A stretch of DNA of 64,000 nucleotides from NCBI RefSeq assembly GCF_030285925.1, contig NZ_CP127251.1, forward strand, positions 1,302,001 through 1,366,000. The letters are read 5' to 3'. The stretch's first letter is position 1, and each line of letters starts with the position of its first letter. Of the stretch, positions 23,052 through 31,124 are shown one piece after another. The notes beneath the pieces were generated by a model. The model was not told where the DNA came from. It made no database searches and saw nothing but the letters and a program-made list of their open reading frames with translations. The position numbers were made by a program, and so were the translations under genes. Origin of the DNA: Devosia sp. YIM 151766. Its GTDB lineage: Bacteria > Pseudomonadota > Alphaproteobacteria > Rhizobiales > Devosiaceae.

Positions 23052-25286
23052 ATGGCTCCAAATCAGACAATCGATGACGTCTACCGTGACAACGCGATCA
23101 AGAACGATCCGCATAGCGGTGCGCATGAGCCGGACAAGCCCGAAATCCGCGCTCTGCTCAAGCAAATTCAGAACAGTGGTGGGCAGGCCGTCACGCGCAA
23201 CACTCTGGCGGCGCTTAATGGCGTGACCCCGCCGACCGAGCTTTATGGCGGCGTGGTCCTTTCTGACCCCAACCCCGCCAACAACGGCTATTATAGCCGC
23301 GATGGTGGTGCCTGGGTAAAGGGCAGGGGTTTTCCTGACACCTTTGCCCGAGTGGCGCTGTCCGGAAGCGGCACGGCGCAGGCCGGCGCGGTCGAGTCTG
23401 GCGTTAATCCCGCAGACGCGCAGGTATTCTTTGCCATTGTCACCACGCCAAATACGGGCCCGATGACCCTTGCGGTAGGCGGCGAGGCACCGCGACCCGT
23501 TCTGAACCTGGCAGGCAATCCGCTATCTGCTGGAGAATGGGCAGCTGTCGTCCTGTTCGTCCGTGATGGTGAGAACTATCGCATGGTCATTGCTGCTGGG
23601 GCGGAGGCTGCCGCCGCACAGAGCGCCAGCGATGCGAACGCGGCGCGTGAGGCAGTTCTGTCGAAGGTGCTTGGCTCATTCTCAAGTGACGCCACTGCGA
23701 CGGCTGCGGCCGGCGGAGATCCTGCCATGGGCACTATCTACTACAACAGCGTAGACGGTCAGCTGCGAGCATGGAACGGGTCGACCTGGCAGGATTGGGA
23801 TACGTCGCTGGCGAATGGCGCGGTGTCGGCACCGAAGCTGACCAGTGACGGGCCTGGTCTGCTCGACATCAAGGAAAAGATTGGCGCTGTCCCGGCCGAG
23901 AACTACGTCAGCAATGCGATTTGGACGCCGCCGTCTCAAACCGCCGCGTCGGCGTACATCGATACCGCGACTGCAGGCTACAATGAGTTCCTCGCCCTCT
24001 GGGAAGGCATTCGCACGGCCAATCCCGGCTGGGTCTCACGGGCTTCCATGGGCAAGGACGCCTCGGGCGCCTACGACATCTGGAAGTACACGTTTCAGCC
24101 GGAAGGCGGTTATGACCGAACCGTTGTCGTCGGCTGCAACATCCATGGCGGCGAGATCATGTCGCAGCTCGCGCCCTACCTGTTCTTCAAACAACTGGAA
24201 AATCGTTGGCGGGAGGACTCGTTTCTTGGGTTCGCCCGTCAGCGGGTGCGCTGGATCGTGGTCCCCATGGTCAATCCTTGGGGTGTAAGCCAGTCGCCGC
24301 GATTGCGCCAGAACAGTAATGGCGTCGACCTAAACCGAAATTTTGACTACCGGTGGTTCAGTTTTGGAGGCGGCGGCACCAACCCGTTCGACTACGACTA
24401 CAGGGGCACGTCAGCTGCTTCCGAGCCAGAAACGCAGTATTATCAAGAACTTGCATCCACCTATCCCACGGCAACAGCGATTGTGGACATGCATAGTTAT
24501 GCCTCTCCATCAGGAGCGGACAAATACATCGTCTACGGCCCGGACTTCCCTCTTCGCAATGCCCGCCAAGACGTTGTAAAGTTGATTAGTGAGCTTATAC
24601 AGCCGAATGAAACTTTCAAGTTCGGATCAAACGGACTGCCTAGTGCATTCAATTATTTTGCGGATCGCGGTTTCAATTCCTCGAATCCTGAATGGGCATT
24701 CCTCGACGGGCCTCAGTTTGGCCCTACGGACATGACCGAGGCGCTACGTTGGTACGGAAATTTTCTGCTTATGTACGCAACTGGAAGGAGTGCAAAACAA
24801 GTATCGGCAGGGGCCCCGTTCATCCGAAGGTACAGAAGCAACGCCAATATTCCTGTCGGCATAAACACGTCCCCCCAGTCGGTGTTGCCGTTAGATGTTT
24901 TCACAATCGATGGCTTCGGGGTGCTGGAAATGCATGGCGCTGCAACTCTTATCTTTGGCGCCACTGCCGGAAGAGTAGTGTTGAAGAACACGTTTGGCCA
25001 AGACGCCCTGTGGCGGGGAGCCTTCCTGGCCAGCAATGGAGAAGCTGTAACCGATTTCGTCGCCAGCGGCGGGGTGGATGAGCGCGTCACGGTTCCATTT
25101 TACTCTGCCATCCCTGTCGGGCCGCACGCCCCAATCCGCTTTCAACCAGCAATGTATTGTGTAGCAGGGGCTGCCTCGCTGGCACGGTTCGACGCCTATC
25201 TTAAGTTCACGCCTAGCGATGGCGTCTCCTTTCGAGCCTTCTCTTCTTCGAGTGCAGCATCGATTTGGGGCGAGATATGGAAGTGA
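23052..25286 (+). CDS. Tail fibre with M14-type zinc carboxypeptidase domain
   Basis: The 744-residue protein has an N-terminal virion-attachment/fibre part (1-300: PPTELYGGVVLSDPNPANNG, DPAMGTIYYNSVDGQLRAW) and an M14 peptidase domain (about 310-590). The zinc ligands are H365 and E368 (HGGE) and H481 (DMHSY); substrate residues N428-R429 (GVDLNRNF) and the catalytic Glu candidate E547 (NPEWAF) are in the expected order and spacing. A beta-rich C-terminal domain ends the protein. It may trim peptide stems or surface proteins at infection. The ATG at 23,052 has a GAGGCG upstream. Its stop lies 3 nt from the convergent acyltransferase stop. Confidence 0.82.
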   Translation: MAPNQTIDDVYRDNAIKNDPHSGAHEPDKPEIRALLKQIQNSGGQAVTRNTLAALNGVTPPTELYGGVVLSDPNPANNGYYSRDGGAWVKGRGFPDTFARVALSGSGTAQAGAVESGVNPADAQVFFAIVTTPNTGPMTLAVGGEAPRPVLNLAGNPLSAGEWAAVVLFVRDGENYRMVIAAGAEAAAAQSASDANAAREAVLSKVLGSFSSDATATAAAGGDPAMGTIYYNSVDGQLRAWNGSTWQDWDTSLANGAVSAPKLTSDGPGLLDIKEKIGAVPAENYVSNAIWTPPSQTAASAYIDTATAGYNEFLALWEGIRTANPGWVSRASMGKDASGAYDIWKYTFQPEGGYDRTVVVGCNIHGGEIMSQLAPYLFFKQLENRWREDSFLGFARQRVRWIVVPMVNPWGVSQSPRLRQNSNGVDLNRNFDYRWFSFGGGGTNPFDYDYRGTSAASEPETQYYQELASTYPTATAIVDMHSYASPSGADKYIVYGPDFPLRNARQDVVKLISELIQPNETFKFGSNGLPSAFNYFADRGFNSSNPEWAFLDGPQFGPTDMTEALRWYGNFLLMYATGRSAKQVSAGAPFIRRYRSNANIPVGINTSPQSVLPLDVFTIDGFGVLEMHGAATLIFGATAGRVVLKNTFGQDALWRGAFLASNGEAVTDFVASGGVDERVTVPFYSAIPVGPHAPIRFQPAMYCVAGAASLARFDAYLKFTPSDGVSFRAFSSSSAASIWGEIWK

Positions 25287-25289
25287 TGC

Positions 25290-27269
25290 TCATATTTCAT
25301 GCAGACGAAGAATAGTTGCGAGTTGCTCTAAAGCGCGAGCTGGCAAGTTCGTTCTGAAGTGCCCGTCGTCGCGGTAGATGAACTCTTCCGCTAACCAGAA
25401 GCGGCAGTACTCTTCGGAGCACAGCCGCTTCCCGAGCGGCTCCATTCTAATGAGGTCAGAAGCCCTGGTCACAGTCTCTATCGCATCATAGGCCGCCCCG
25501 TTCCTCGCCAGAAACGCCGATGTGGGTATTCCCGTCAGATCAGATGGACACGGTGCTCGCAAGATCGGTTGCATGCGAGCTACGGCACAGTCTACCGGGG
25601 ATTGTCGGTTAGGCCATAAAGGCAAGTCACCCAAGACTACTATTTCCAATGGACGCTCGATGTCGCTCTGCAAGTCGAGAAGGCCCTGCTGCAGCAACTC
25701 TGCACCCAGTTGGACAGTTCGGTCGCTGCCTTGTTGTCCGGCTGGGTATAGGTCTGGAAGACGCGATGTCCAAGCCGAGCTGAGCACAAGCTTATCCACC
25801 TTGGCGTTGGAGCGCAGGAAACGGACCATCTCATCGCGGGTTGCGCTGCACCCCTCGTTATAGGCGGGGTCAGAGGGGAAATGGCGCATTATGCGCTGTC
25901 CTACGATGGCAGGGCACTCGTGATAAATGAGGATCGAAACGCCGCTCGGAGCTGCGTAGTCGAGTAGTTGGGCCAGATGCAAGGAGTAGCTGTCACCCCA
26001 AACTATCCATCGCTCATCGGCCAATTCCCAATCTACTCCGAGCACGCAGCGCTCTCGGCTCAACCCTTCTGGCTTGGCCGTATAAGGGCAACGATACCGC
26101 CATGTATCCTCGCCGGCGGTTAGGGCTGCGGCGGATGGGTTCAGCCTACTAGCTGCGCCGCCCGTGGATAGTAAAGTTACGCTGGCAACGGCAACCAGAG
26201 AGGTTGCCGCAATAACGCTCCCAAAGGCAAATGCTCTGTTTATCTGGCGCGAACGGAATGGCCGCTCAACAAACCACCAGCTTAACGTGGCTAGGAGAGC
26301 CGAGACAATAGCAAGTGCAAAGGCCGCTCGCAGTGTCGGGGGTGCGCCATTGTTCCAGTGACGAAAAAGCACCAGCACCGGCCAGTGCCATAGGTAAAGA
26401 CTGTAGCTGATCAGACCAATGCCCACGACCGGCCTGAGCGAAAGAACGCGACCGATCAGTGTTGGCGATGCGGAAGGCCAGATCAGCAGGGCGCTACCAA
26501 CGCAGGCATACACGGCGTTGAGCCCAGGGAACGGATCAGCCGCGCTGATGGCCAGGAGGCTATAGGCAATAAGGAGAGACCCAATGACCCGCGCTGCCTC
26601 AGAAAGGGCGCGATGAGTAATCGTCGGGGCAAAGGCTAACAGGGCGCCAACGCCCAACTCCCATGCGCGCGGGTGAGGCAGGTAGAAAGCGGCGGTAGGG
26701 TCAGAAGCGGTTTGGACAGCGGCATAGATGAAGCCGGAAATGACCAGAAATCCTGTGGCAAAGGCTGTGACCTTCCATGACTTCGTAAGGCCGAAAAGCG
26801 CCAGTAAGGCCATCGGCCAAACGACATAAAACTGCTCTTCGACACCCAGCGACCATGTGTGTAGAAGCGGCTGCAGATCGGCGGCTTGGTCGAAGTATCC
26901 AGTGTTCCAGAAGAAGAACAGGTTTCCGAGCCCGAATGCAGCGTACGCGGCGCTCTCGCCCAGATCAGCATAATCGCCGGGCATGAGCAAGAACCAGCCG
27001 GCCACCATCGTTGTAACAAGGACGACCAGCAGCGCAGGGAAAATGCGGCGGATGCGCCGATCATAGAAGCCCAGCAGCGAGAATTCGCCCGCTTCGATCT
27101 CACGGCGCAGGATTCCGGTGATCAAGTAGCCCGAAATGACGAAGAACACATCGACTCCGGTGAAGCCGCCTGGGAGCCAAGTTGCCCCGTAATGGTAAAG
27201 CAGAACCCCCAGAACTGCGACAGCGCGCAGCCCATCGATATCGGCACGATAGGTAGATGTCGGTTCCAC
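25290..27269 (-). CDS. OafA/YrhL-type acyltransferase with SGNH domain
   Basis: The 659-residue protein has an acyltransferase-3 membrane domain (about 7-350; RADIDGLRAVAVLGVLLYHY, then GVDVFFVISGYLI, HTWSLGVEEQFY and YLWHWPVLV, all family landmarks) and a C-terminal SGNH hydrolase-like domain with GDS at 425-427 and DDGH near 637. This type O-acetylates lipopolysaccharide or exopolysaccharide. The GTG at 27,269 is preferred because the family begins a few residues before DIDGLRA; an ATG at 27,347 is possible. It is convergent with the tail fibre gene and is a candidate serotype-converting gene that would block superinfection. Confidence 0.88.
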   Translation of the reverse strand: MEPTSTYRADIDGLRAVAVLGVLLYHYGATWLPGGFTGVDVFFVISGYLITGILRREIEAGEFSLLGFYDRRIRRIFPALLVVLVTTMVAGWFLLMPGDYADLGESAAYAAFGLGNLFFFWNTGYFDQAADLQPLLHTWSLGVEEQFYVVWPMALLALFGLTKSWKVTAFATGFLVISGFIYAAVQTASDPTAAFYLPHPRAWELGVGALLAFAPTITHRALSEAARVIGSLLIAYSLLAISAADPFPGLNAVYACVGSALLIWPSASPTLIGRVLSLRPVVGIGLISYSLYLWHWPVLVLFRHWNNGAPPTLRAAFALAIVSALLATLSWWFVERPFRSRQINRAFAFGSVIAATSLVAVASVTLLSTGGAASRLNPSAAALTAGEDTWRYRCPYTAKPEGLSRERCVLGVDWELADERWIVWGDSYSLHLAQLLDYAAPSGVSILIYHECPAIVGQRIMRHFPSDPAYNEGCSATRDEMVRFLRSNAKVDKLVLSSAWTSRLPDLYPAGQQGSDRTVQLGAELLQQGLLDLQSDIERPLEIVVLGDLPLWPNRQSPVDCAVARMQPILRAPCPSDLTGIPTSAFLARNGAAYDAIETVTRASDLIRMEPLGKRLCSEEYCRFWLAEEFIYRDDGHFRTNLPARALEQLATILRLHEI

Positions 27270-27431
27270 AAGACCCCCAAGCAGAAGTGGAAAACCTAAG
27301 CCACATGCAGCGCAGCAAGTAAACCCGTCAGGCGCGAGGCCATTCACTTAGGTAGGCTTTTCTTTGCCGGTCCTTATCAACAGAAAGTCCGTATGGCCTA
27401 AAACAACTTCGTTCACTCGATGGGCGAGCTG

Positions 27432-27674
27432 CTAAACCTTCGACCTTCGCCACCCCGCCGCCCTGGCTTCTTCCTCTGAACAAAACCAACGCTCTCCATG
27501 CGAAGGGCTGATCTTGGTCGCGTTGTAATAGCGCTGCCCCGGCACATGGTAGATGCGCTCGCCTCGGGTGCTCACATTGCCCTTGATGTTGCACTCTTTA
27601 GCCGCCGTTGACGAAAACACGGTCCCCCCAAAAGAAACGGCAAGGACAGTGAAGACTAAAACCAGATTGCGCAT
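27432..27674 (-). CDS. Small exported protein with RIYHVPGQ domain
   Basis: An 80-residue protein has a signal peptide (MRNLVLVFTVLAVSFGG...) and the motif RIYHVPGQRYYNATKI followed by GERWFCSEEEARAAGWR. This small domain is common in alphaproteobacteria, often at the C-terminus of thermonuclease-like proteins, and is probably a Cys-containing structural or metal site. Here it stands alone, while a thermonuclease-family gene without it lies 5 kb away in the same prophage. Function in the periplasm is unknown. Confidence 0.75.
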   Translation of the reverse strand: MRNLVLVFTVLAVSFGGTVFSSTAAKECNIKGNVSTRGERIYHVPGQRYYNATKISPSHGERWFCSEEEARAAGWRRSKV

Positions 27675-27749
27675 ATCAGTTACCCCCGCGTGATTTGCAC
27701 ACAGATAATCTCGTTTCGCAATGCTGGCACGGCTTTTTGGGGGCTGTTC

Positions 27750-27971
27750 CTACCGTTCTACAGCTTTGCTGTAGAGCCTGACCATGTTCGTTGGTCCTGA
27801 CATTTGCTGCCAATAGACCCGGGCAACGAGGTCGCGCTTGTTGCCGCTCCTGAATACGTCAATGCCAAGCACCTGCCGCGCGGCATCCTCAGGCGATGTG
27901 GCGTTCTGAACTTCGACCGCCGCACCGATCACGTCCGTTCTGAGATCAATGACCTGAAACACAACAGCCAC
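27750..27971 (-). CDS. Hypothetical small prophage protein
   Basis: A 73-residue protein begins MAVVFQVIDLRTDVIGAAVE and contains EDAARQVLGIDVFRSG and LVARVYWQQMSG. The strand-rich pattern and GGCTC-type Shine-Dalgarno upstream suggest a real cytoplasmic protein. It is in a run of three small minus-strand genes (27.7-28.5 kb). No family is recognised. Confidence 0.6.
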   Translation of the reverse strand: MAVVFQVIDLRTDVIGAAVEVQNATSPEDAARQVLGIDVFRSGNKRDLVARVYWQQMSGPTNMVRLYSKAVER

Positions 27972-27992
27972 GATGAGCCTCCAATGGCGCTG

Positions 27993-28217
27993 TCATCCTG
28001 TCGGCTTCACCAGAGCATATCCGTCCTCGGCAATATCCGCCTCGATCTCCGCCGCCCTGGCGCCCAGCAGTTTGTCGTCGGGCGAGGTCACGGCAAAATG
28101 TCGCCATTCGAGGCCTTGTAGATGCCTGGGGATCGCGGCCAGCGGCCCGTAGGGCAGCACAAGCAGGGTCGGTGCGTGTTCGGCATTGCCCTTGGAAATG
28201 AAGACGTTCACCTGCAT
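27993..28217 (-). CDS. Hypothetical small prophage protein
   Basis: The 74-residue product begins MQVNVFISKGNAEHAPTLLV and contains HLQGLEWRHFAVTSPDD, an alpha/beta pattern. The ATG at 28,217 is chosen for AGGGAGG directly upstream; longer starts have no such site. It lies 21 nt before the next small gene in the same direction. Function unknown. Confidence 0.6.
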   Translation of the reverse strand: MQVNVFISKGNAEHAPTLLVLPYGPLAAIPRHLQGLEWRHFAVTSPDDKLLGARAAEIEADIAEDGYALVKPTG

Positions 28218-28311
28218 CCAACCCTCCCTGTGCTTAGGCATTGAGCCACGACAGGACGGGGTAAGCAATCATTCTTGGTTGAAAGCCGTATAGTCGGGGC
28301 GCCGTACGGCC

Positions 28312-28509
28312 TCACTCGGCCGGCTCGATGCTGACGACAGCTCGCTCAAGAACAGAAATCAACGTCGTCTGGCCAGAATACACGGAGCCGCGACGCTTCA
28401 CGATCACGAAGCCATCAGTGCATAGCTCTTCGGAGATTTTCTCAATGCCTCGCGGATCATCGGCAATAAACGATTGGCCCGTTCGAAGGGTGATTTTGTA
28501 GCTAGCCAT
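28312..28509 (-). CDS. Hypothetical small prophage protein
   Basis: The 65-residue product MASYKITLRTGQSFIADDP... is strand-rich and has KISEELCTDGFVIVKRRG. AGGAAAA lies upstream of the ATG. It is the first gene of the three-gene minus-strand block. No function can be given. Confidence 0.55.
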   Translation of the reverse strand: MASYKITLRTGQSFIADDPRGIEKISEELCTDGFVIVKRRGSVYSGQTTLISVLERAVVSIEPAE

Positions 28510-28583
28510 ACAGTTTTCCTAATTTGGACGAACCGTGGTCCCCGCCTCTAAAGGAAGGGCTAAATTGCGACCCAGAGAATACA

Positions 28584-28612
28584 GAAAAGGCCCCGGCTAA
28601 ATGCCGAGGCCC
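28584..28612 (-). terminator. Terminator of the outer-membrane protein gene
   Basis: On the minus strand, GGGGCCTCGGC pairs with GCCGGGGCC (one mismatch) around a short A/T loop, then CTTTTCT follows. It ends the transcript of the gene at 28,639-29,367. Confidence 0.7.
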
Positions 28613-28638
28613 CGTCGCTTCTGCATGGGAGTGCGCCC

Positions 28639-29367
28639 TTAGAAGCGGAAATTCACCCCGGCCTTAACCTGGTGGTGATGCAGGCTTTGATCGAGATCGA
28701 TGCCCAGCCCCGGATCGCTGTAAATCGTTTGGGTGCCCAGATTGACGTAGGCGTACTCGGTCTGGAATGAAATGCTTTCGGTCACTCGGTATTCGAGACC
28801 TGCACCCACTGTGTAACCCCAATGGTTAGGGTTGAGAAGGCCGGTCGCAGCGGTCGGAACACCGCCGATGCTGATGCTCGCATTTTGTTCGGTGCCAGCA
28901 TAAGCGACACCACCATGTGCGTAGATAAGAACGTCTTCAGTTGGCAGGAAGCCGGCGCGCGCCCGAAGGGTGCCGATGTGGGTGAGGCGCGAAGATACGG
29001 TGCCGTCGATCGATGGAGCGGCGCCTGGCACCGAGAAATTCACCTCGGATCCGATGTTGGTCAGCGCGATATCAGCGACCGCGCCAAGGACGAAATTGTC
29101 CCACTGGTAGTCTGCACCAATTTGAACTCCGCCCAGCATGCCCCCGCCAGTGAACCCGATATCCAGGACGCCGGTGCCTCCTGACAGAATGCCTAAATCG
29201 AGATTAGAACTTGCCACGCCGCCGAAAATACCAGCGTACAAACCGGTCCAATTTGAAGCGGGAATATAGTTGGCCGGTGCTGGCTGATTGATGACGCCAA
29301 AGTCAGCCGCAAACGCGGCGGTGCTCAGTAGGGTGGATGCCGTTACGGCAATAAATACCTTTTTCAT
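28639..29367 (-). CDS. Outer-membrane beta-barrel protein (Omp25-like), prophage cargo
   Basis: The 242-residue protein has a signal peptide (MKKVFIAVTASTLLSTAAFA), the NWTGLYAGIFGGVA start typical of rhizobial porin-like eight-strand barrels, alternating strands, and a C-terminal NFRF with terminal Phe as needed for BAM insertion. It is on the minus strand next to the lysis genes and ends in its own terminator, so it is likely expressed in the lysogen. Phage-coded barrels (lambda Lom is the known example) can change adhesion or block receptors. A 9-bp palindrome lies in its leader. Confidence 0.85.
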   Translation of the reverse strand: MKKVFIAVTASTLLSTAAFAADFGVINQPAPANYIPASNWTGLYAGIFGGVASSNLDLGILSGGTGVLDIGFTGGGMLGGVQIGADYQWDNFVLGAVADIALTNIGSEVNFSVPGAAPSIDGTVSSRLTHIGTLRARAGFLPTEDVLIYAHGGVAYAGTEQNASISIGGVPTAATGLLNPNHWGYTVGAGLEYRVTESISFQTEYAYVNLGTQTIYSDPGLGIDLDQSLHHHQVKAGVNFRF

Positions 29368-29390
29368 GCTCTCTGCTCCTCCAGTGGAAA

Positions 29391-29415
29391 TGCAAGTATG
29401 TGGGGAATACTTGCA
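29391..29415. promoter_or_regulatory. Palindrome in the leader of the outer-membrane protein gene
   Basis: TGCAAGTAT and ATACTTGCA are perfect 9-bp arms around a 7-nt centre, 24 nt upstream of the gene starting at 29,367. Arm length and spacing fit an operator for a dimeric repressor. Confidence 0.5.
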
Positions 29416-29521
29416 GAGTCCAGAACTTAGCGAGTTATGAAGTCAAATAGACATGATTCAGTGTCATTTTCGCCACTTGTACAGAGGCGTAGCGGCGAAA
29501 GGGCAGGCGTGTCAATCAAAG

Positions 29522-29713
29522 TTAATTCGAAGACTCGCCTTTGCTTGAGGCGACTACCAGCGAGCCAAGTAGGCCGCCCAAAAACGACGGAATGCTAACA
29601 AATAGAATAACATAAGGTCCGCCCTGGGCGATGCCGTGGACTCCAAGATATAGGCTCCGCCTCTGAGAGGAGCGCCTTTTTCGAGCTTGGAAGGCTTGCC
29701 ACGCTCTTTTCAT
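29522..29713 (-). CDS. Possible small membrane protein
   Basis: A 63-residue frame has a basic N-terminus (MKRAWQAFQARKRRSSQRR) and one hydrophobic span (YVILFVSIPSFLGGLLGSLV). GAGAAGG precedes the ATG. A terminator-like hairpin overlaps it on the other strand, so it may be fortuitous. Confidence 0.3.
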   Translation of the reverse strand: MKRAWQAFQARKRRSSQRRSLYLGVHGIAQGGPYVILFVSIPSFLGGLLGSLVVASSKGESSN

Positions 29714-29773
29714 CAGCCTTCTCTGCCCTCCGTGAGAGGGCCTGCGTAATACCCAACATCACAGGAGGCCGGC

Positions 29774-30427
29774 ATGGCCAAAAACAACTTCCAGCTCGCG
29801 CTGGAGGCAACGCTTGTCCATGAGGGCGGCTGGTCCGATCATCCTTCCGACCCCGGCGGCGCCACCATGAAGGGCGTGACGCTTGCAACCTATCGCCGTT
29901 ACAGGCCGGGCGCGACCAAGGAGCAGCTCCGCGCCATCACTGATGCCGATCTGCACCGCATCTACCGGGATGGCTATTGGGACGCGGTGCGCGGCGATGA
30001 TCTGCCGGCCGGCCTCGACCTGGCATTGTTCGACTTTGCCGTGAACAGCGGGCCGGGTAGGGCGGTCATTACCCTGCAAACCATCCTCGGGGTGGCCGCG
30101 GACGGCAAGGTCGGTCCGATCACGCTGGCGGCCATCGCAAAGCATCCGGCCTCACTGCTTATCAACGAGTTGTGCTCCCACCGGCTGGCCTTCCTCGAGC
30201 GCCTATCCAACTGGCCCACCTTCGGAAAGGGTTGGTCGCGCCGTGTCGCTGCGGTGCGCGCCGAAGCTCTGTCGATGACCCAATCCCCTCCGCGCGAGGC
30301 TGTGCCGCCGGCCAAGCCCATCGACTCGCTGCCGCCTGAACGGGGCAGAACGCCCGCCTTTGTCATCGCAGCAATCGTTCTGGCCGCTCTCGTAGCGGCC
30401 TTTTTCATCACCCAAGTGAGGTTCTGA
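29774..30427 (+). CDS. Endolysin, GH108 family, with C-terminal membrane anchor
   Basis: The 217-residue protein has the glycoside hydrolase 108 start FQLALEATLVHEGGWSDHP, with catalytic Glu in EGGW, and the peptidoglycan-binding part (FDFAVNSGPGRAVITLQTIL, DGKVGPITLAAI). After about 175 the normal domain ends and a Pro-rich linker leads to a single hydrophobic helix (FVIAAIVLAALVAAFFI) at the very C-terminus. That would make a tail-anchored endolysin with its catalytic domain facing the cytoplasm until the membrane is disrupted. AGGAGG precedes the ATG; the next membrane-protein gene starts 3 nt on. Confidence 0.87.
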   Translation: MAKNNFQLALEATLVHEGGWSDHPSDPGGATMKGVTLATYRRYRPGATKEQLRAITDADLHRIYRDGYWDAVRGDDLPAGLDLALFDFAVNSGPGRAVITLQTILGVAADGKVGPITLAAIAKHPASLLINELCSHRLAFLERLSNWPTFGKGWSRRVAAVRAEALSMTQSPPREAVPPAKPIDSLPPERGRTPAFVIAAIVLAALVAAFFITQVRF

Positions 30428-30429
30428 TC

Positions 30430-30786
30430 ATGTTCCAAAACGTCATCGTTGGCTGGTTTGCTCGCCGCGCTCTCGAACTCGGCGGCCTGTTCGGCACGCT
30501 TTACACCTTCTACCTGGCACTGCCTCCAGGCACTCAGGACGCCATCAACCGCATTATGACGGGCAACTGGCAGTCGGTAACGCTCGGAGCGCTGGCGCCT
30601 ATCGCTGCGGCGTTGTGGGGCTATGCCTGGTCTTTCCGGTCCACGATCCGCCCGCAGGTGGTGATCGACGGCAATCAGGTGGCCATGCCGCGCATTCCCG
30701 ATGCCACCCGCACGCTGGTGGAAGAAAGCGCCCGCACCGCCGCACATCAGCCCCGCACGCTATGGGAACGGTTAACCGGCAAATAA
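30430..30786 (+). CDS. Holin-like membrane protein
   Basis: The 118-residue protein has two hydrophobic segments (GGLFGTLYTFYLALPPG and VTLGALAPIAAALWGYAW) and a charged C-terminal tail. Position directly after the endolysin gene, 3 nt apart, makes a holin likely. No holin superfamily is recognised from motifs. Confidence 0.6.
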   Translation: MFQNVIVGWFARRALELGGLFGTLYTFYLALPPGTQDAINRIMTGNWQSVTLGALAPIAAALWGYAWSFRSTIRPQVVIDGNQVAMPRIPDATRTLVEESARTAAHQPRTLWERLTGK

Positions 30787-30790
30787 CACC

Positions 30791-30808
30791 GGGCGGCTCC
30801 GGCCGCCC
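30791..30808 (+). other. Stable GC hairpin between the two lysis-region genes
   Basis: GGGCGGC-tccg-GCCGCCC is a perfect 7-bp stem; a pyrimidine tract follows but no clean T-run. It may be a weak terminator or mRNA stabiliser. Confidence 0.4.
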
Positions 30809-30836
30809 CAATTCCCTCTTAGGCCAAGGCTCGGCT

Positions 30837-31073
30837 ATGACCGCACCAAAATTCGACCTCACCATCAATCTCGGCCATGTCCTCACCTTCGGAGGTTTGA
30901 TCGTGACGATGACTATAGGCTGGGCGACATTCGATGGCCGTCTTCGCGCGGTTGAGAAAACGCTGGAAACGGCCACAAATACGCTGATCGAGCAGGTCCG
31001 CCAGGGCGGCGAATTACGTGCTCTTACCCAGCGGTTGGACCGGGTGGAGCGGATTGTGGATAACCGGCCTTAG
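30837..31073 (+). CDS. Small membrane protein with coiled coil, lysis region
   Basis: The 78-residue product has one hydrophobic segment (VLTFGGLIVTMTIGWATFDG) followed by a coiled-coil-like helix (LRAVEKTLETATNTLIEQVR, ending in RLDRVERIVDNRP). An N-in membrane anchor plus periplasmic coiled coil is the form of an inner-membrane spanin or an antiholin. No lipoprotein spanin partner is seen next to it. Confidence 0.55.
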   Translation: MTAPKFDLTINLGHVLTFGGLIVTMTIGWATFDGRLRAVEKTLETATNTLIEQVRQGGELRALTQRLDRVERIVDNRP

Positions 31074-31124
31074 AGCATTGTTCTTCGGAGGAACAGCAAG
31101 CGAGTTTCGCAGCCAGCAAGACGC

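Larger units (their letters stand above)
29368..29773. other. Intergenic region between outer-membrane protein and endolysin genes
   Basis: This 406-nt stretch holds the 29,391-29,415 palindrome, a weak minus-strand reading frame (29,522-29,713) and two hairpins near 29,650-29,680 (with TTTTT after it, plus strand) and 29,725-29,742 (GCCCTC with GAGGGC). The endolysin Shine-Dalgarno AGGAGG is at its right end. No other gene is seen. Confidence 0.5.
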
